Source of the DNA: Filomicrobium sp.
GTDB lineage: Bacteria > Pseudomonadota > Alphaproteobacteria > Rhizobiales > Hyphomicrobiaceae
Direction of reading: 5' to 3'
Length of the DNA stretch: 5,571 bases
Assembly (NCBI GenBank): GCA_021775655.1
Contig: JAJFHK010000215.1
Location: 1-5,571 of the forward strand
Shown here: piece after piece, positions 1 to 5,571 of the stretch
Position numbering within the stretch: position 1 is the first letter of the stretch
Layout of the letters: each line of letters starts with the position of its first letter
Made by a program: the position numbers and the translations under genes
The notes under the pieces: model-generated
Database searches by the model: none
What the model was told of the DNA's origin: nothing
Seen by the model: only the letters and a program-made list of their open reading frames with translations

Positions 1-2069
1 ACGCTGCTGCTGCTTCGCTTGCAGTGCTTGTGATCTCTGTTCCTGCAACCGTGATCTACTTGGACCGGAATGCGCAGCGAGAAGCGTTCGCTGACAGCCA
101 GCCAATCGGCGGCGTGCTTGATATGTTCAGTTCGGATGGCAACAGCACCGGAAGATCCGCTGGCCAACGAAACGCGAAAAGCGACCAGGACACCAGACAG
201 CTAACAAACCGTCCCGCGAAAGAAGAGGACACAACAAGGCTCGACCAAACATTGGAAATCGCGACCGGCAGCGACGAGGCAAAGAAGAACCCGAAAAGTC
301 TAGCGCAACAAAACCGCCCCCCACAGTTGCGCGTTGCCAGTGTTGACGACAATACCGCTGCCCCGCCTCCGGCAGAGCCCGCGCCTGGCATTATTCGTCA
401 TGGTGCCCATGCACGTTTCAAAGACGGCGTAGCTGAACTCGCTCCCGGGGCCGCCAACACACAGGCTGGAAGCGGTTTGATGTCACTTGGCGGAAACGAT
501 GGCTCTGCCGTGAACCAGCGGGGCATTGGGTTGGGTGTCAACGGTTTTGTCTCCAGCGACTACCCGCATGATCTCATCGCCCCCGTGCCCGAAAACCGCG
601 ACCGCTTCGAGGGTGCCGCTCCCAATCCTGTAAAGCAGGTTGTAGCCGATCCCGTCTCGACATTCTCCGTCGACGTCGACACGAGCTCTTATTCCTTCAT
701 TCGTCGTGCGTTGAACTCTGGACAGCTCCCACCGAAAGACGCCGTTCGCGTCGAGGAACTGATCAACTACTTCAACTACGACTATCCACGCCCGGAATCA
801 GCCGTTGCTCCCTTCAAGCCGACCGTAAGCCTGCTGCCGAGCCCTTGGAACGCAAGCCGCCAACTGATCCACATCGGCCTCAAAGGCTATGAACTGGCAC
901 ACGCCGAACGTCCACGCGCCAACCTCGTTTTCCTCATCGACGTATCGGGTTCAATGGCCTCCTCCGATAAACTTGCTCTTCTCAAACAGGGCCTGTCGAT
1001 GCTGCTCGAAACGTTGCGCCCGGACGATACGGTCGGCATCGTCACCTACGCTTCTGGTTCCGGCGTTGCCCTTGAACCGACGAAGCTCGCGAACAAGGCC
1101 AAGATTCAGTCGGCCATCGCACGCCTAGGAGCTGGCGGATCCACAGCTGGAGCCCAAGGTATTCAGGACGCCTATCGCCTTGCTCAGCAGGCTTTCGATA
1201 AGGAAGCTGTCAACCGCGTCATCCTCGGTACGGACGGCGACTTCAACGTCGGCATCACCGATCGGCGCCAGCTGAAGAGCTACATCGAGGAAAAGCGCAA
1301 AACCGGCATCTTCCTTTCGGTTCTCGGTTTCGGTCGCGGCAATTACAACGACGCCCTCATGCAGGCGCTTGCCCAGAATGGCAATGGCACCGCCGCATAC
1401 ATCGACACCCTGAGCGAAGCCCGCAAGGTTCTCATCGAAGAAGCCTCTTCGACACTGTTCCCGATCGCCCAGGACGTGAAAATCCAGATCGAGTTCAATC
1501 CCGCGGTTGTCAGCGACTACCGTCTAGTCGGCTACGAGACGCGCGCACTGCACCGTGAGGACTTCAACAATGACAAGATCGATGCCGGTGACGTCGGTTC
1601 CGGCCACGCTGTCACCGCCATCTATGAGATCACTCCCGTCGGCGCCGAAGTGAAAACGGTGGATGATCTTCGCTATCAGAAGCAAGCAGCACCAACGCCC
1701 ACGTCGGCCCGGCCCGGAGACCAGCCCAACGCGAATTCGGAAAGTGTCGGCCAAGTAAAACCCGACGAAATCGCATTCCTCAAGTTGCGCTACAAACTGC
1801 CGAACGAGGACGTCAGCAAACTGATCACAATGCCGGTCTTGTCATCGCAGGCTCTCAACGGAGCTGATCAGGCGGCAGAAGACGTCCGCTTCGCCGTCGC
1901 CGTAGCAGCGTTTGGGCAACGACTGCGCGGCGACCCCTGGATCGGTGAGCACAGCTATGACGACATCATTGCTCTGGCAAATAAAGCCAAAGGCGATGAT
2001 GCATTCGGCCTGCGTGGACAATTCGTCGAACTCGTCCGGCTAGCAAAGGTTCTTACATCTGGCAAATAA
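1..2069 (+). CDS. YfbK-like von Willebrand factor type A (VWA) protein, membrane-anchored, 5' partial
   Basis: The reading frame is open to the left edge (first full codon at 3), and a GTG at 24 falls inside a hydrophobic run (Ala-rich, then LAVLVISVPATVIYL). The true start is therefore upstream, and the run looks like a membrane anchor or uncleaved signal segment. Numbering from the GTG: about 15-140 is polar and low-complexity, probably a disordered linker; about 200-260 matches the vWF_A N-terminal domain of the YfbK family (STFSVDVDTSSYSF, then VRVEELINYFNYDYP); about 298-460 is a VWA domain with a complete metal-binding MIDAS set (D306-x-S308-x-S310, T374, D404 in LGTDGDFNVG); about 475 to the end matches the C-terminal DUF3520-type domain (IEFNP, DYRLVGYETR). 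An Ala/Pro/Ser/Asn-rich insert at about 552-577 interrupts that last domain. Inference: an envelope-facing, metal-dependent protein-binding module. The ligand is unknown and no enzyme motif is visible. The family assignment is firm, the cellular role is not. Confidence 0.9.
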   Translation, partial: AAAASLAVLVISVPATVIYLDRNAQREAFADSQPIGGVLDMFSSDGNSTGRSAGQRNAKSDQDTRQLTNRPAKEEDTTRLDQTLEIATGSDEAKKNPKSLAQQNRPPQLRVASVDDNTAAPPPAEPAPGIIRHGAHARFKDGVAELAPGAANTQAGSGLMSLGGNDGSAVNQRGIGLGVNGFVSSDYPHDLIAPVPENRDRFEGAAPNPVKQVVADPVSTFSVDVDTSSYSFIRRALNSGQLPPKDAVRVEELINYFNYDYPRPESAVAPFKPTVSLLPSPWNASRQLIHIGLKGYELAHAERPRANLVFLIDVSGSMASSDKLALLKQGLSMLLETLRPDDTVGIVTYASGSGVALEPTKLANKAKIQSAIARLGAGGSTAGAQGIQDAYRLAQQAFDKEAVNRVILGTDGDFNVGITDRRQLKSYIEEKRKTGIFLSVLGFGRGNYNDALMQALAQNGNGTAAYIDTLSEARKVLIEEASSTLFPIAQDVKIQIEFNPAVVSDYRLVGYETRALHREDFNNDKIDAGDVGSGHAVTAIYEITPVGAEVKTVDDLRYQKQAAPTPTSARPGDQPNANSESVGQVKPDEIAFLKLRYKLPNEDVSKLITMPVLSSQALNGADQAAEDVRFAVAVAAFGQRLRGDPWIGEHSYDDIIALANKAKGDDAFGLRGQFVELVRLAKVLTSGK

Positions 2070-2093
2070 ATGGCCACTACTGGAGCCTGTTGC

Positions 2094-2603
2094 CTAACTC
2101 CAAACGTAGCCGAACTTCTCCAGCGGCGCTCCGGTTGTGAGGTCGATGCGGCGGTGCTTTGCGAGCCCGCCGCGGTGCGCATAAAAAGAACGTGCGCCAC
2201 GGTTTTCACGCAGCACCCAGACGATCAATCCGCGCAGGCCCCGATCATCGAGACTAGCGCGACATCCTTCAAACAGGTGCTCACCGAAACCAAGCCCCTG
2301 ATAGAGCGGCGCAAGATAAAGTTCGTAAATCTCGCCCTCTTCCCGACCGCTCATTCGGGACTTGCCGAATGAAGCATAACCCGCCGGATCCCCAAGAACT
2401 TCGAGCACGAAGTGCGATCCGCCACCCGCCAACGACCGCGCCCACCATCGCTCACCATGGCGCTTGATCGTATCAGTAAGAAACGCGTGGGGGATGATAC
2501 CCGTGTAGGTCTGACGCCAGGAATCCTTGAAGATCCCGGCAAGTGCCGCGGCATCAGAAACGACAGCAGGTCTAATTGAGACGTTTGGGTTGATCTCAAG
2601 CAT
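2094..2603 (-). CDS. GNAT family N-acetyltransferase
   Basis: The 169-residue protein has the usual single-domain GNAT length. The N-terminal part has SIRPAVVSDAAALAGIF (about 9-25), the typical beta1-alpha1 opening, followed by a W29-containing helix. Motif A is at about 91-117: EIYELYLAPLYQGLGFG carries the acetyl-CoA pyrophosphate-binding Q/R-x-x-G-x-G signature at 102-107. Motif B follows as VLRENRGARSFYAHRG (130-145), with N134 and Y141, the Tyr often acting as general acid in this superfamily. The protein would transfer an acetyl group from acetyl-CoA to an amine; the substrate cannot be read from sequence. It resembles the RimI/phosphinothricin-type small GNATs, but I would not give it a name. 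The ATG start has only a weak upstream AGG (2613-2615, 9-base spacing). The gene converges on the VWA gene, with stop codons 24 bases apart, and starts 35 bases beyond the T tract of the phasin terminator. Confidence 0.9.
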   Translation of the reverse strand: MLEINPNVSIRPAVVSDAAALAGIFKDSWRQTYTGIIPHAFLTDTIKRHGERWWARSLAGGGSHFVLEVLGDPAGYASFGKSRMSGREEGEIYELYLAPLYQGLGFGEHLFEGCRASLDDRGLRGLIVWVLRENRGARSFYAHRGGLAKHRRIDLTTGAPLEKFGYVWS

Positions 2604-2638
2604 AGCTGTGAGCCTAACCCGACAGATGCACTTGAGAC

Positions 2639-2674
2639 AAAAGAAAAGCGGCGCGAGAAATCAACTCGCGCCGC
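2639..2674 (-). terminator. Intrinsic terminator of the phasin gene
   Basis: A perfect 10-bp inverted repeat, GCGGCGCGAG (2648-2657) and CTCGCGCCGC (2665-2674), encloses a 7-base loop. Read on the - strand, the stem is followed directly by TTTTCTTTT (2647-2639). The GC-rich stem plus T tract 46 bases after the phasin stop codon is a textbook Rho-independent terminator. On the + strand the stem is not followed by T residues, so it should work only for leftward transcription. Confidence 0.88.
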
Positions 2675-2720
2675 CACCTCGATCCAGCGAACAATCGCCG
2701 GAATGGAGACTTCCCTCGTA

Positions 2721-3170
2721 TTAGTTCTTGAAATGCTCGATGTTCTTTGCCGAAGCCGAGTTCATCGTTTCGAACGTCTGACGGGCAACCTTCGTGGAGA
2801 GTTCAAAGAGTTCTTTTGTCTGAGCGCCGGCAACAGCAAGCTGCTGCTGGAAGAAATTGGCTTGCAGACGGGCAGCTTCAGGAACCGTTTTCGCACGTGC
2901 GATCGACTCGGCAGCATCGAAAACCGCCTGGGCATTGACAGCCGTATTGTGCACGACCTTTTCGCCAAGCGCTTTGGCGCCAGCCTGGGCAGCAAGCATC
3001 ACTTCTTCAGTCGCCTTAGCGTTGTCCTGGGCAACTTCCTGAAGTTTAGTGAAGGCTTCGCGCGACTTCGTGATCGAATCTTCTGCGAATGCCTGGATGT
3101 TCTCAGGGATGCGGGCGTCCTTAGCTGCTGCAAACATGTCTTGGGCCTGGCGGGTGAATTGCTCGTTCAT
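2721..3170 (-). CDS. Phasin family protein (PHA granule-associated)
   Basis: The 149-residue protein is Ala/Gln/Glu/Lys-rich and almost entirely predicted helix. It has no Cys or Trp and only two Pro (P22, P97), as expected of an amphipathic helical granule-coat protein. Residues 21-33 (IPENIQAFAEDSI) and the following Ala-rich heptad-like helices (about 34-95, then 99-135) match the Phasin_2 type common in alphaproteobacteria; the length is typical of that group. Phasins coat polyhydroxyalkanoate inclusions in the cytoplasm and control granule number and size. The start is fixed by a strong AAAGGAG seven bases upstream of the ATG. The gene has its own promoter and terminator, so it is probably a single-gene transcript. 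It would usually be called phaP, but rhizobia carry several paralogues and no PHA synthase or other pha gene is visible here, so I leave the symbol blank. Confidence 0.9.
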   Translation of the reverse strand: MNEQFTRQAQDMFAAAKDARIPENIQAFAEDSITKSREAFTKLQEVAQDNAKATEEVMLAAQAGAKALGEKVVHNTAVNAQAVFDAAESIARAKTVPEAARLQANFFQQQLAVAGAQTKELFELSTKVARQTFETMNSASAKNIEHFKN

Positions 3171-3177
3171 GACTGGT

Positions 3178-3184
3178 CTCCTTT
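3178..3184 (-). promoter_or_regulatory. Strong ribosome-binding site of the phasin gene
   Basis: On the - strand AAAGGAG stands 7 bases before the ATG at 3170. It is the strongest Shine-Dalgarno sequence among the gene starts visible in this window and decides the start in favour of this ATG over the internal Met at residue 12. Confidence 0.85.
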
Positions 3185-3293
3185 CGAGTGACTGTCGGAT
3201 TTTTGGGCGACGCGAATTCTTTTGGATCGGGCTCCAGAGGGCGCCGCCGGTTGTTAAAACGCGAGCTCGCCTTCCCCTGTTCCGATGATTGGC

Positions 3294-3322
3294 AATATAG
3301 TGCGGTTGATTGTGCAGTGCAA
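3294..3322 (-). promoter_or_regulatory. Probable sigma70-type promoter of the phasin gene
   Basis: On the - strand TTGCAC (3322-3317) and TATATT (3299-3294) are separated by exactly 17 bases, close to the housekeeping consensus. Transcription would begin near 3287, giving a leader of roughly 115 bases before the phasin ATG. The prediction comes from sequence only. No competing promoter of similar quality is visible between here and the gene. Confidence 0.6.
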
Positions 3323-3325
3323 CAA
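3310..3325. promoter_or_regulatory. TGCA-N-TGCA dyad over the phasin -35 box: candidate PhaR-type operator
   Basis: The - strand reads TTGTTGCACTGCACAA, whose core TGCACTGCA (3321-3313) is a perfect 4+4 dyad around one central base, with partial symmetry in the flanking TTG/CAA. It covers the -35 hexamer, so a bound protein would block RNA polymerase. Known: PhaR repressors of PHA-producing bacteria bind TGC-rich sequences upstream of phasin genes and release when granules form. Inferred: this dyad is such a site. phaR itself is not in the window. Confidence 0.5.
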
Positions 3326-3474
3326 GAAAATTCGACCCGCTGTTGATACATTCGTAGAATAACCTCCCAGAATGCCTTAAAGCATCGCGCTATGCGGCTC
3401 CTTGCGCCGCAGCAATAAGGTTTGCGACGGATCAACGCACCGCAACAATTTTGTCTTGTATATCAACCAGTTCT
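3326..3474. other. Non-coding gap between helicase end and phasin promoter, with two small dyads
   Basis: No convincing gene is present. It holds an imperfect 14-base palindrome (3372-3385, ATGCCTT/AAAGCAT, one mismatch in seven) and a 6-bp hairpin, TGCGGC (3393-3398) with GCCGCA (3406-3411) around a 7-base loop. The hairpin lies 64 bases or more after the helicase stop on the - strand but has no T tract, so it is a poor intrinsic terminator. The helicase transcript may end here by another route or run on into the phasin gene. Confidence 0.45.
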
Positions 3475-4785
3475 TCAAGCTATCGCGTGGAAACGATCAC
3501 GGTACCCCAGTGCCGAACGGTCGAATAGAATGTCGCGCGGCACGAGCGGTCGCGCCAGTGCCAGGCCTTCCAAGCTCCGGCACCGCGATAAAGCGACATA
3601 GGCCTGTCCATGCGCAAATGTTCCGCGCCCCAGATCAATATACGCCTGGTCGAGCGTTAAACCTTGCGATTTGTGGATCGTCAGCGCCCAGGCAAGCCGA
3701 ATTGGAAACTGCGTGAAAGTCCCTGCCACCGTCTCAACGACCTTCTCTTGAGCCTTATCATAGGCGTAACGCCGCTGCTCCCAGGCCACCTGCTCGATCT
3801 CATGCTCGCGGCCCTCAATGTCGATCCACACCCGGTCTTCGGTCAGTCTTGAAACGCGGGCAATAGAGCCGTTAACCCACCTCCGATCAGGATCGTTGCG
3901 CAGCATGATCACCTTGGCGCCCGACTTCAGCACCAGCCTGGTATCCGTTGGATGAGCGGTCTGGCTGAATTCTCCGGTAAGCCCCGCCTCATAGGCCCGA
4001 GGTTCGCTCGGCAGGGCATCGAGATAGGCAATGTTAATGCGATGAGCCGCCGCGTTCGTCGGAGTGAGGATCACATATGGGTCGCCTTCACTTAGCGTCC
4101 GGATCGGCGATACGCGCTCATTTAGCGACTCCAGATCCTCTTCGTCGGCATCGCCCTCCCGAATACGGTTCAAGACTCGGATCAGGCCTTCATCCGATTG
4201 CCGGAACACCTGATTGAGTTCGAGGAGCGCCGTGCCTGCGCCTTCATTCAGCGAAGGCACGGAGAAGAAAAACGGTCCGCCGAAATTGTACTCCAGGTGC
4301 TCTGCGACTTCGGCTTCCTGAACCACTGGCGGCAACTGATGTAAATCGCCAAACAGAATCAGACGGCATCCGCCGAACGGTTCGCGCGCCCGCCCCCGGT
4401 TCAGCCGGAGCGATTGGTCGATGGCCCACATCAAGTCCGAACGCACCATCGAAACTTCGTCGATGATAATCAATTGCAGCTTCCGCATTACGCTGCCGTT
4501 ACGACTGCGTTTGATGTCTTCCGGCCTGATGAGACGTGGCGGCAAACCGAAGAAGGAGTGAATCGTTTGCCCGCCGATGTTGACCGCAGCAAGCCCGGTC
4601 GGCGCCAGGATCACCATTTCATTCGGCAGCATGTCACGGATAGCGCGCAGCAACGTTGACTTGCCTGTGCCAGCCCTGCCGGTAACGAACAGATGACCGT
4701 CATCATTCTCGATGAAATCAACAGCTGCCTGATATTCGTCGGTCGGCGTCAACCCTGACGGCCAACGGTTCACGATTTCGCTCAT
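3475..4785 (-). CDS. Pif1-like SF1B DNA helicase
   Basis: The 436-residue protein has a full superfamily 1B helicase set: Walker A GRAGTGKST (36-44); motif Ia APTGLAA (61-67); Walker B IIIDEVSM (106-113); motif III GDLHQLPPV (146-154); motif IV region QVFRQ (192-196); motif V TIHKSQGLTLD (369-379); motif VI YVALSRCRSLEGL (396-408). Between Walker B and motif III, the stretch ending REPFGG (134-139) matches the Pif1 signature region and favours Pif1 over RecD2/TraA relatives. Pif1 enzymes use ATP to move 5'-3' on single-stranded DNA and unwind forks, R-loops and G-quadruplexes. The size equals the bare helicase core of short bacterial Pif1 proteins, with no added N- or C-terminal domain and no nuclease. 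The ATG has only a weak GGAA (4793-4790) four bases upstream. All catalytic residues look intact, so it should be active. It lies about 170 bases after the M23 gene. Confidence 0.92.
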   Translation of the reverse strand: MSEIVNRWPSGLTPTDEYQAAVDFIENDDGHLFVTGRAGTGKSTLLRAIRDMLPNEMVILAPTGLAAVNIGGQTIHSFFGLPPRLIRPEDIKRSRNGSVMRKLQLIIIDEVSMVRSDLMWAIDQSLRLNRGRAREPFGGCRLILFGDLHQLPPVVQEAEVAEHLEYNFGGPFFFSVPSLNEGAGTALLELNQVFRQSDEGLIRVLNRIREGDADEEDLESLNERVSPIRTLSEGDPYVILTPTNAAAHRINIAYLDALPSEPRAYEAGLTGEFSQTAHPTDTRLVLKSGAKVIMLRNDPDRRWVNGSIARVSRLTEDRVWIDIEGREHEIEQVAWEQRRYAYDKAQEKVVETVAGTFTQFPIRLAWALTIHKSQGLTLDQAYIDLGRGTFAHGQAYVALSRCRSLEGLALARPLVPRDILFDRSALGYRDRFHAIA

Positions 4786-4888
4786 CGGGTTCCAGACTTG
4801 CCCGCTTGTGCAGGAGGCTGATCATTGCGCGCGGCCCACTATTCGGATCACCGAACGATGCTTGGCCGGGATTTCGTGTTGCAAGTCT
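4786..4888 (-). other. Possible structured leader just upstream of the helicase start codon
   Basis: An 8-bp perfect inverted repeat, AGACTTGC (- strand 4888-4881) and GCAAGTCT (4801-4794), encloses 79 bases. Within it are nested a 5-bp pair (4832-4836 with 4864-4868, CGGCC/GGCCG) and a 5-bp hairpin with a 4-base loop (4842-4846 with 4851-4855, TTCGG/CCGAA). The 3' arm of the outer stem ends right beside the GGAA that would serve as ribosome-binding site. Nesting and position suggest a folded leader. Each stem alone could occur by chance and I recognise no known RNA family. Confidence 0.3.
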
Positions 4889-4892
4889 CACC

Positions 4893-4921
4893 CGCTTAGG
4901 CGCGTTCGCACAGCCTGTCAA
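4893..4921 (-). promoter_or_regulatory. Weak candidate promoter for the helicase gene
   Basis: On the - strand a perfect -35 box, TTGACA (4921-4916), is followed after 17 bases by TAAGCG (4898-4893), a poor -10 box. It sits 35 bases after the M23 stop codon and would give a helicase leader of about 100 bases containing the nested stems. The weak -10 keeps confidence low. Confidence 0.3.
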
Positions 4922-4955
4922 AGGTGCCTGTGGGTGGTATCAGTTCAGTAGTCCG

Positions 4956-5571
4956 CTACGGCAGTTCAAAGACGACGCGCCGCCGGGAAATAACCTTTGC
5001 AGCCTCTCCTTCCGACGATCGGCGCAACACCGAAACGCCGCCCTTATATTGTCCGGCTGGCCACCGCTCTGCCCTCAGCTTCTTGCCCGCATAGATGAAC
5101 TGCATAGCCTTATTTCGATCAAGCGGTTTCGTCTCATTGTCGACGCTGAACCCCTCCGGACCTACCACCTTGATGGTTATTCGGTCCCCCTTACGGAGAT
5201 TGATCATTCGCGCGTAGAAAACGAGCGCCTGACTGTCCAGCCGTGGCGCAACTGGGCGATGATCGCGCTCCATCTGATTATTGCTGGGGGGTGCGGCTGC
5301 GAACCCAGAATCGATAATAACAAATTTGCCGTAACCAAGCGCGCTACTCAGCACGTTCCGCCAAAGCCCGTTAGTAGCTTGGCCTGTCAAATCGCAAGCA
5401 ACGTTCGCGGCTTCTCCGCCAACAAACGGGTCGATCACCTTGCCGTTGTGCCGCACGGTCAGATGTACGTGTGCAAAATCTGCCGTACCGGAATAGCCGA
5501 CCGTACCGAGTCGGTCGCCCGTCTTCACATCTTGCCCCGGCTTCACGACGATACTGCCGCGTTTCAGATGA
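4956..5571 (-). CDS. M23 family metallopeptidase (LytM/lysostaphin type), C-terminal part, 5' partial
   Basis: The frame is open to the right edge (last full codon 5570-5568, His), and the GTG at 5546 lies inside the conserved fold, so the true start is outside the window. About 204 residues are visible. Counting from the edge, residues 1-45 are the end of an M23 domain: the HL of the usual YxHL motif (H1), VKPGQDVKTGDRLGTVGYSG (9-28) and the HxH pair H34-V-H36, where family members carry zinc-binding and catalytic His. The domain closes with the typical V-DPF. M23 enzymes cut peptidoglycan cross-bridges in the periplasm; the earlier His/Asp zinc ligands are off-window, so activity cannot be confirmed. 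Residues about 50-204 form a further region ending in a likely beta-rich domain (VFYARMINLRKGDRITIKV through VVFELP), resembling tails seen on alphaproteobacterial M23 proteins. It holds one Cys. Confidence 0.88.
   Translation of the reverse strand, partial: HLKRGSIVVKPGQDVKTGDRLGTVGYSGTADFAHVHLTVRHNGKVIDPFVGGEAANVACDLTGQATNGLWRNVLSSALGYGKFVIIDSGFAAAPPSNNQMERDHRPVAPRLDSQALVFYARMINLRKGDRITIKVVGPEGFSVDNETKPLDRNKAMQFIYAGKKLRAERWPAGQYKGGVSVLRRSSEGEAAKVISRRRVVFELP

Noticed and set aside
2077..2109. Bulged 9-bp hairpin (CTAC+TGGAG with CTCCA+GTAG) at the VWA/GNAT convergence, considered as a shared terminator
   Set aside because: The stem has a 3-base bulge and a 12-base loop, is not GC-rich, and has no T tract on either strand, so it does not meet the form of an intrinsic terminator.
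2070..2372. 100-codon + strand frame starting right after the VWA stop codon
   Set aside because: It is antisense to the conserved motifs of the GNAT gene. The composition is unlike a real protein and the junction with the VWA stop is fortuitous.
2703..3191. 162-codon open frame on the + strand opposite the phasin gene
   Set aside because: It is the antisense mirror of an Ala-rich gene, where stop codons are rare. It has no ribosome-binding site and no recognisable domain, and the phasin on the other strand has a clear family match, SD, promoter and terminator.
3121..3435. 104-codon frame on the - strand running through the phasin promoter and start
   Set aside because: It overlaps the -35/-10 and the phasin ribosome-binding site, is rich in Arg, Cys and Ser without pattern, and would end inside the phasin gene. 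It is a chance frame.
4802..4880. The segment between the 8-bp inverted arms considered as a tRNA because of the cloverleaf-like nesting
   Set aside because: There is no T-loop GTTCRA-type sequence, no acceptor stem of proper spacing, no CCA-type end and no plausible anticodon loop.
4788..4897. Imperfect direct repeat (4788-4807 and 4878-4897, sharing CCCGCTT)
   Set aside because: Only 14 of 20 positions match over two copies, within chance for a short GC-rich gap. Part of the similarity comes from the inverted arms already described.
4718..4921. 67-codon frame on the - strand overlapping the helicase start
   Set aside because: It begins at a TTG without a Shine-Dalgarno sequence, overlaps the first codons of a well-supported helicase in another frame, and shows no family features.
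1..5571. The possibility that the genes form one new defence or mobile system (helicase + peptidase + VWA)
   Set aside because: Gene spacing, separate promoter and terminator signals, opposite orientation of the VWA gene and the housekeeping type of each family argue for unrelated neighbours. No integrase, transposase, methyltransferase, nuclease or toxin gene is present.

Overview
The window reads as an ordinary chromosomal segment of an alphaproteobacterium, most likely from the Rhizobiales (Hyphomicrobiales). The grounds are moderately GC-rich DNA (by eye), a 149-residue Phasin_2-type phasin for polyhydroxyalkanoate (PHA) granules, a compact Pif1-like helicase, a YfbK-type VWA protein with a long disordered N-terminal region, and an M23 peptidase with an extra C-terminal domain. 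The genus cannot be fixed from sequence alone. I see no tRNA, rRNA, insertion sequence, CRISPR array, attachment site or phage gene.

Layout: one gene on the + strand (1-2069) encodes a membrane-anchored VWA protein and is cut at its 5' end by the window edge. It converges on four genes of the - strand. Read in their own direction, these are: an M23 peptidase (5571-4956, cut at its 5' end by the right edge), a Pif1-like helicase (4785-3475), a phasin (3170-2721) and a GNAT acetyltransferase (2603-2094). The VWA and GNAT stop codons face each other across only 24 bases.

The - strand genes do not look like one tight operon. A gap of about 170 bases separates peptidase and helicase, about 300 bases separate helicase and phasin, and a strong intrinsic terminator lies between phasin and GNAT. 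The best regulatory evidence is at the phasin: a good sigma70-type promoter (TTGCAC, 17-base spacer, TATATT) whose -35 box lies inside a TGCA-N-TGCA dyad, a leader of about 115 bases, a strong AAAGGAG ribosome-binding site, and a terminator with a perfect 10-bp stem and a T tract. This is the plan of a free-standing, highly expressed, repressible gene, consistent with autoregulated phasin expression through a PhaR-type repressor.

The genes have separate known roles (envelope or surface, peptidoglycan, DNA unwinding, storage granules, acyl transfer), and I found no convincing sign that they form a new joint system. The observations most worth checking are the phasin operator-promoter, a possible structured leader just before the helicase start codon, and how the GNAT gene, starting 35 bases after the phasin terminator, is transcribed.
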